36,350 nucleotides of DNA, taken from the IMG/VR virus record IMGVR_UViG_3300021178_000094, positions 1 to 36,350 of that record; one strand, written 5' to 3'. The stretch's first letter is position 1. Each line of letters opens with the position of its first letter. Source of the DNA: a virus. Below are positions 33,291-36,350 of the stretch, in pieces. The notes below the pieces were generated by a model. It was not told where the DNA came from. It was given only the letters and a program-made list of their open reading frames with translations, and searched no databases. Position numbers and translations under genes: made by a program.

Positions 33291-33565
33291 TGCAGTCCGA
33301 TCTTCGGATCGTCTACCTTGGGTTGCTCCACCACCACAGCCTTCATCAACTCACATCGCTCCGGCGAGAATGGCATCTTGAATTTCAGCACCATCTCAAT
33401 CTCACCGTTTACAGGATACGGGCCGTCCCCACTTTGGAGTATCGTGGCCGGGGTTACGCCCATGACGTAGAAGAAGCCAGCTGGTTCAGGAAGGTCGAGG
33501 CGTACAAGCTTCCCTTCGCGGATCGGATTGCCGAGTTTGTCGGTAGGCCAGATTTTGTCAGCCAT
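33287..33565 (-). CDS. Small unknown beta-rich protein
   Basis: 92 residues, ATG 33565 within the end of the previous gene (8-nt overlap), SD-like AGGTTGGTAGC upstream. Pattern: KIWPTDKLGNPIREGKLVRL, AGFFYVMGVTPATIL, GEIEMVLKFKMPFS. This is a barrel-like small domain (G-x-L-V-R-L-D-L-P-E-P) seen in phage hypotheticals. No function assigned. Confidence 0.55.
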   Translation of the reverse strand: MADKIWPTDKLGNPIREGKLVRLDLPEPAGFFYVMGVTPATILQSGDGPYPVNGEIEMVLKFKMPFSPERCELMKAVVVEQPKVDDPKIGLQ

Positions 33566-33782
33566 TGGTTGCTACCAACCTCCCATGAGTGTGCGCCCAC
33601 TGGCGGAACTGGAACTCGAATTCCTCGGGAGAGTAGATGCCCTTCTGCACCAGCAGCTTATTCATGGCATAGACCGTCGCATGAAAACGCTCATCTCGCG
33701 ACAGCGTTGCCATCGCCTCAGCCATGCTCACCAAGTCGTCGAGCCTGTCTTGCTGCAACCGACTACTTCCAATGTCATCCAT
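33558..33782 (-). CDS. Small helical protein, unknown
   Basis: 74 residues, ATG 33782 with GGAG eight bases before, overlapping both neighbours by 8 nt. Mostly helical: LDDLVSMAEAMATLSRDERF, HATVYAMNKLLVQKGIYSPE, EFEFQFRQWAHTHGR. The second half resembles short helical adaptors of phage terminase neighbourhoods, but no family is certain. Confidence 0.52.
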   Translation of the reverse strand: MDDIGSSRLQQDRLDDLVSMAEAMATLSRDERFHATVYAMNKLLVQKGIYSPEEFEFQFRQWAHTHGRLVATNG

Positions 33783-34098
33783 TCGCTTCTCCGCCTTTCG
33801 ACTTCACGATGCCGTTGATAAGAGTGAAGCCGCCTGCCAAGTTCATCGCTACTGACTGTGATGGCTTCCCATCTCTTCGATCTGTGAGGTATTTCAGAGA
33901 CTCCATGCGAATGCGTGGATTCTTATCGCCTAATAGCTTTCCCCACTGCTCGACTTCGTTGATTGCGCCAAGAATCCTTGTTGCTGTTGATTGTTCTGCT
34001 TTGGTTCCGTTAGTTTCGATGAATTCAACGGCTCTCGCTAACTTGGTAGCTAGGCTAGGTTTGCGTCCCGCCCCTGGTCTGTATCCACCCTTCGGCAT
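33775..34098 (-). CDS. Terminase small subunit candidate
   Basis: 107 residues, ATG 34098 inside the end of the sigma-like gene (49-nt overlap in another frame). MPKGGYRPGAGRKPSLATKL is the P-G-A-G-R-K-P DNA-binding opening found in many small terminases. It is followed by a helical NGTKAEQSTATRILGAINEV and KNPRIRMESLKYLTDRRDGK ('x-R-x-x-A-L-x-Y-L-x-D-R-x-x-G-K-P'), also usual for the family. It lies 700 bp upstream of terL with only small genes between. Recognises the packaging start site if the assignment is right. Confidence 0.75.
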   Translation of the reverse strand: MPKGGYRPGAGRKPSLATKLARAVEFIETNGTKAEQSTATRILGAINEVEQWGKLLGDKNPRIRMESLKYLTDRRDGKPSQSVAMNLAGGFTLINGIVKSKGGEANG

Positions 34099-34748
34099 CT
34101 TGATTCAGATTGAATAATTCCGATTTCCTGCCTCACTCTATACAAACCCGCCGCTAAACGACGGTCTACCCAGAATTTTGTACGCCCTAACTTCGCTGCG
34201 ATTGCCTGCTCTTTGATGGCCTTTAATCCATTGAGTCCAAAATAGAACTCTAGCACGAGTCGTTCTGCTTGCGTCAGAGAATTCAACGCAGAAATGATCT
34301 TTTCGCTGTCTTGTTTGATTTGTGTGGATTCAGCGAGTCCATCACGGCCAGGGAGGGTATCGAAGTAGTCGTGAGTGTGAGAGGGCTGCCGAACAATAAA
34401 GCGTTCATGTCCGGTACGCGCCCCTCCACCGCCGCCCGCATTATGCGGTGGTTGCCACTCTTTTGCCAGGATCTTATTCCGCTTGTCGAATGCCGTGATG
34501 ATGGCATTGATAATCAGCCGCTGCACGTAGTAAAACTCGTTCCAATACTTGGGCGGGCACTTTAGAAGTTTGATGTAGGCTTCCGAAGCTAGGTCTTCAA
34601 TGTCCGCTTGGCAGTGGTTGACGTTGGTTTCTTCCTCTCGCGTCTTTTTCCAGCGAAACACGAATTTGCGGGCATAAAATCCACATAGCCGACGATAGTG
34701 CTCAACGAACTGCTCCTTCGTTTCGAGCGCAAGTGGTTCAGTAGGCAT
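34050..34748 (-). CDS. Sigma-70-like RNA polymerase sigma factor (phage-encoded)
   Basis: 232 residues, ATG 34748 overlapping the end of a 27-residue membrane peptide gene. Region 2-like helices: about residues 48-95 (ADIEDLASEAYIKLLKCPPK ... YYVQRLIINAIITAFDKRNK). Region 4-like HTH: about 150-208 (IISALNSLTQAERLVLEFYF, then KAIKEQAIAAKLGRTKFWVD and RRLAAGLYRVRQEIG). The Q-A-E-R-x-V-L-x-x-x-F start and the helix-turn-helix after it are diagnostic for sigma region 4. There is a Gly-rich linker (about 104-109). It is the best candidate to read the five GTTTATCTAG elements, in the way T4 gp55 reads TATAAATA; this link is inferred. Confidence 0.75.
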   Translation of the reverse strand: MPTEPLALETKEQFVEHYRRLCGFYARKFVFRWKKTREEETNVNHCQADIEDLASEAYIKLLKCPPKYWNEFYYVQRLIINAIITAFDKRNKILAKEWQPPHNAGGGGGARTGHERFIVRQPSHTHDYFDTLPGRDGLAESTQIKQDSEKIISALNSLTQAERLVLEFYFGLNGLKAIKEQAIAAKLGRTKFWVDRRLAAGLYRVRQEIGIIQSESRCRRVDTDQGRDANLA

Positions 34749-34821
34749 ACGTAAGGCAGGCCAAAAATACTAGTACTAGCACCACAAAAGCAACCACTGC
34801 CAGAATCAAAACTTTGGACAT
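34738..34821 (-). CDS. 27-residue single-span membrane peptide
   Basis: ATG 34821 (AGGGA upstream) to TGA 34738. MSKVLILAVVAFVVLVLVFL followed by ACLTYAY: almost the whole peptide is a transmembrane helix with one Lys at the N-terminal side. Its end overlaps the sigma-factor start codon in another frame (11 nt), so it may act as a leader for it. Not covered by normal size cut-offs. Similar tiny hydrophobic peptides occur in phage early regions; function unknown. Confidence 0.5.
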   Translation of the reverse strand: MSKVLILAVVAFVVLVLVFLACLTYAY

Positions 34822-34905
34822 GGAAAGATTCCCTGAGAATCTTAATACACGGCATCCTGTTGAGATGCAAGAGTTTTATCTGTGCAAAACTTTGCAGGGC
34901 GAAGT

Positions 34906-35559
34906 TTAGAGCGTTACCTCAGAGAAGCTAGAAGCCGCTCTCTGCTCCAACGATTCGTCTGCCGATCCATTCTGCGATCTGCGGGACGACGGCGTTGCCG
35001 AGGGCTTTAATTCTGTCCATCCTTCCGGGTATCCCATGAACGTCTCCGCGCCAACGGGATGCACCGCAACGTTCCAATCCAGCCATCTCAGTTCCGATGG
35101 CAAATCCAAGCCCCTGGCCGAAGATTCGCGCATCCGCGCCGTCCGCGCCGTCCGCGCCCCGAAGCGATAATCCCGAGCGCACAACGTTGGCAATAGTTTC
35201 TTTATCGCCGTCGCCAGTCCGTCGCCGCTGTTCTTGCTCGCGCCCTTCCGATTGTAATTGCCGTGAACGGTCAGGGTAGGCAACAATGAAAACTCGGTCG
35301 CGCTCATGCTCGGCACCGAAGGCGTAAGCTGGTAAGCAATCCCATTCCGCGTCATACCCGCTCTCGGCCAAGTCCCGCAGAACGCTGCCCATCCCTCTAG
35401 AAAGCAGCGCTGCCACGTTCTCCACGACTGCGTAGTCGGGTCGTACCACGCGAATGGTTCGTATCTCTTCCCTCCACAAACCAGAACGCTCTCCTCCCAG
35501 CCCCGCGCCCTCGCCGGCAAAGGAAACGTCGGTAGTAATATACTTGGCAAAATGAGCAC
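34906..35559 (-). CDS. Overprinted open frame of the 'WPRxGMTRNG...MGYPxGWT' phage protein family
   Basis: 217 residues from GTG 35559 (a TAA lies two codons before). The sequence has the hallmarks of a phage protein family usually found with Dcm-type methylases: SWRTWQRCFLEGWAAFCGTW, then PRAGMTRNGIAYQL, LLPTLTVHGNYNRKGASKNS, GDGLATA, and MGYPEGWTEL plus PSATPSSRRS. It occupies the same DNA as the broken methyltransferase in a second frame; for example VENVAALL corresponds to RTWQRCF and ALGNAVVPQ to PSATPSSRRS. No stop over 217 codons and family-like motifs throughout argue it is coding. Function unknown. Family recognition is from memory. Confidence 0.55.
   Translation of the reverse strand: MLILPSILLPTFPLPARARGWEESVLVCGGKRYEPFAWYDPTTQSWRTWQRCFLEGWAAFCGTWPRAGMTRNGIAYQLTPSVPSMSATEFSLLPTLTVHGNYNRKGASKNSGDGLATAIKKLLPTLCARDYRFGARTARTARMRESSARGLDLPSELRWLDWNVAVHPVGAETFMGYPEGWTELKPSATPSSRRSQNGSADESLEQRAASSFSEVTL
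34928..35530 (-). pseudogene. DNA cytosine-C5 methyltransferase remnant lacking the catalytic N-terminus
   Basis: From DVSFAGEGAGLGGERSGLW on, the frame reads as a C5 methyltransferase: VVRPDYAVVENVAALLSRGM (ENV, motif VI), LRDLAESGYDAEWDCLPA, GAEHERDRVFIVA (motif VIII), then a variable region, then RMDRIKALGNAVVPQIAEW (motif X). The part before is missing: no motif I and no P-C-Q with the catalytic Cys. The frame instead runs upstream only to the TAG of the small protein ending at 35603. Thus it cannot methylate DNA. The frame itself has no internal stop. It fully overlaps the other frame at 34906-35559. Confidence 0.7.
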
Positions 35560-35602
35560 TTGGGGTTAGGCTGTAGTCCTGCCGTGACAGGACAGGCGGC
35601 CA

Positions 35603-35752
35603 CTACTTCTTCGGTCGCCTTTTCTTGTTCTTCTGCCGCGCTTCCCGCTTGAGCAGTTCTTCCTTCGACACGCTCAATACCTGCCGCATCGCATTGTCGA
35701 ACCTCTCAAAGTCAGTCTTGCCGGGAACATGTGGTGCTGGTAGTGGTTTCAC
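35603..35752 (-). CDS. Small basic conserved protein (49 aa)
   Basis: GTG 35752 (VKPLPAPHVPGKTDFERF) to TAG 35603; an in-frame ATG at 35770 would add six residues. The protein goes on DNAMRQVLSVSKEELLKREA and ends in a very basic tail (RQKNKKRRPKK). It resembles the short 'K-P-L-P-x-x-x-V-P-G-x-T-x-x-E-R-x-D-x-x-x-R-x-V-L-x-V-S-K-E-x-L-L' proteins seen next to phage and toxin-antitoxin-type loci in many bacteria, whose function I do not know. Either start lacks a good SD. Confidence 0.6.
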   Translation of the reverse strand: MKPLPAPHVPGKTDFERFDNAMRQVLSVSKEELLKREARQKNKKRRPKK

Positions 35753-35772
35753 GGCGCGATTATACCCCATGC

Positions 35773-35808
35773 GGCAATAGCCCAGCGGTGATCTGCTAGG
35801 CTATTGCC
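35773..35808. repeat. 9-bp inverted repeat / hairpin upstream of the small basic protein
   Basis: GGCAATAGC at 35773-35781 and GCTATTGCC at 35800-35808, extendable outward through CCC-AT / AT-(A)GGG with small bulges. It lies immediately upstream of the ATG at 35770. No T-run follows on either strand, so it is an operator or RNA hairpin rather than a terminator. Confidence 0.55.
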
Positions 35809-35820
35809 ATAGGGTTTATA

Positions 35821-36138
35821 CTAAGGCTGCATTCCCGATACAGCCAGCATCATTCGGCTCACCACGGCCCCGCAAGGGGCCTTTGTGTTGTCGCCAGAAA
35901 CTACGGCAAGCCTCGGCGGTAGCTTCCGGCTATACCCCTCCTCATGGTCGGACTCCGTTGTAAACTCTGATTCCCCGTGCGTTAAAAAATAGTTACCGCA
36001 ATCAAAGTGCAAACGATATAATAAAAACGCACGAGGGTTCGGTGATGCCCCGCCGCGCTTGTGCGCGACGGGGCTATTCACCACAGTGATGTCGGTGTTG
36101 GTAGCACCGACAATCACGAGGGTCATCAGATATACCAT
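35821..36138 (-). CDS. Doubtful 105-codon open frame over the hairpin-rich region
   Basis: ATG 36138 has a good SD (AGGGGG) and a hydrophobic start (MVYLMTLVIVGATNTDITVV), but the rest looks like translated non-coding DNA (RGGASPNPRAF, SRKLPPRLAVV, NTKAPCGAVVSRMM). The frame also spans two or three strong hairpins. It could be a short leader peptide or a chance frame. I rate the hairpins as the more credible feature here. Confidence 0.25.
   Translation of the reverse strand: MVYLMTLVIVGATNTDITVVNSPVAHKRGGASPNPRAFLLYRLHFDCGNYFLTHGESEFTTESDHEEGYSRKLPPRLAVVSGDNTKAPCGAVVSRMMLAVSGMQP
35866..35890 (+). terminator. Terminator-like hairpin, plus orientation
   Basis: GGCCCC-GCAA-GGGGCC followed by TTTGTGTTG on the plus strand. 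A perfect 6-bp GC stem with a tetraloop and a short T-rich tail. No plus-strand gene precedes it, so it may instead be a hairpin in the minus transcript; the tail is weak. Confidence 0.4.
36017..36117. ncRNA. Possible structured RNA: two long hairpins after a TATAAT box
   Basis: On the plus strand TATAAT (36017-36022) precedes hairpin 1 (36041-36082: GGTGA-GCCCCG-CGCGC, loop TTGT, GCGCG-CGGGGC-TCACC with single mismatches) and hairpin 2 (36086-36117: GTGA-TGTCGGTG / CACCGACA-TCAC). Both fold equally well on the minus strand, so orientation is open. A plus-strand small RNA or a structured leader of the minus transcripts is possible. No -35 box is convincing. Confidence 0.4.
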
Positions 36139-36200
36139 GATGATCCCCCTTTCTCTCCTTCGCCTTTCGGCTGGGGGAGCTTGTAAAAACCCTTGAATGG

Positions 36201-36222
36201 CGGGCCGCCTAAAAACGGCCCG
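36201..36222. repeat. Hairpin directly after the winged-helix gene
   Basis: CGGGCCG (36201-36207) and CGGCCCG (36216-36222) with an 8-nt loop, three bases past the stop codon of the partial gene. On the minus strand the loop itself carries TTTTT but no T-run follows the stem; on the plus strand TTTCTAGTTTCT follows. It may act as a 3' end or attenuator of the upstream transcript. Confidence 0.4.
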
Positions 36223-36225
36223 TTT

Positions 36226-36350
36226 CTAGTTTCTGGTTGTCTCCCTTCGCACGGCTTCGTAGATGTGCGGTATACGCCCACTGCCTTCACGAACCAGACG
36301 GACGAAACCCTTTGTAACAAGGCCGCGCAGTACTTGATTGACCGCGATGG
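36226..36350 (-). CDS. C-terminal end of a winged-helix DNA-binding-type protein (partial)
   Basis: The last 40 residues before TAG 36226 are visible; the start lies beyond the right window edge. AVNQVLRGLVTKGFVRLVRE then GSGRIPHIYEAVRRETTRN has the recognition helix-wing layout of a winged-helix domain (x-L-x-x-L-V-x-K-G-x-V-x-x-x-x-x-G-x-x-x-x-Y-x). Likely a transcription or replication regulator of the phage early region. No more can be said from 40 residues. Confidence 0.55.
   Translation of the reverse strand, partial: IAVNQVLRGLVTKGFVRLVREGSGRIPHIYEAVRRETTRN

Noticed and set aside
34822-34905. AGATAAAAC string and GCAAAGTTTTGC palindrome near 34870
   Set aside because: Resembles the element only in the GATAAA core; no CTAG, and the palindrome is short and AT-rich.
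35759-35764. Minus-strand TATAAT before the small basic protein as a sigma-70 promoter
   Set aside because: No -35 box at a suitable distance, and it would give a nearly leaderless GTG; may be part of the coding frame from ATG 35770.
1-36350. tRNA genes, integrase/attachment sites, insertion sequences
   Set aside because: I read both strands for cloverleaf-like patterns and transposase or recombinase motifs and saw none I could support.

Overview
The window is most of the structural half of a tailed double-stranded DNA phage (or prophage) with a podovirus-type virion. I see terminase, portal, scaffold, major capsid protein, head-tail adaptor, a nozzle/stabilisation-type tail protein, internal virion-type proteins and several very large Gly/Ser/Thr-rich fibre or spike proteins, but no tail tube, tape measure or sheath. 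Every supported gene is on the minus strand, so transcription runs from high to low coordinates. The genes are tightly packed with ATGA/TAATG overlaps and good Shine-Dalgarno sites. The host cannot be read from the sequence. The Sec-type signal peptides ending in A-x-A-Q or similar and the moderate GC content suggest a Gram-negative, possibly Acidobacteriota-like, soil or environmental bacterium, but that is only an inference.

Layout in transcription order. 36350-34738: end of a winged-helix-type protein, a hairpin-rich non-coding stretch, a small basic protein, a region where a broken DNA cytosine-C5 methyltransferase and a second open frame occupy the same DNA, and a 27-residue membrane peptide. 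34748-30549: a sigma-70-like factor, a small-terminase candidate, three small genes, the large terminase, and four small genes (two zinc-ribbon, one membrane, one coiled-coil). 30485-25326: small virion/accessory proteins, one of them exported, ending in the portal. 25231-23580: a 62-residue protein and the scaffold. 23282-21767: major capsid gene. 21668-13023: exported fibre protein, two conserved unknowns, adaptor, nozzle and an Fn3-like protein. 12988-1: GNAT-like protein, internal proteins, GroES-like co-chaperonin, a 2405-residue exported fibre, a free-standing copy of that fibre's tip domain, and an exported beta-helix spike cut by the window edge.

Three signals stand out. (1) The capsid gene is split by a 208-nt insertion that looks like a minimal group I self-splicing intron: P1 and P10 helices can be drawn exactly at the exon junction, and removal restores a 435-residue capsid protein. 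(2) A 16-bp element, GTTTATCTAG-WG-YAG on the minus strand, occurs five times, only in intergenic gaps and always upstream of a gene block. It divides the structural genes into units and is probably the late promoter, perhaps read by the phage's own sigma-like factor. (3) The leaders downstream of two of these elements share a two-hairpin RNA motif in which one stem has changed on both sides.

Possible working model (inference): the sigma-like factor switches on the GTTTATCTAG promoters. The capsid gene has its own promoter and a strong terminator, so its output can be set separately, and it additionally needs RNA splicing. The co-chaperonin may adapt the host GroEL for folding large virion proteins.
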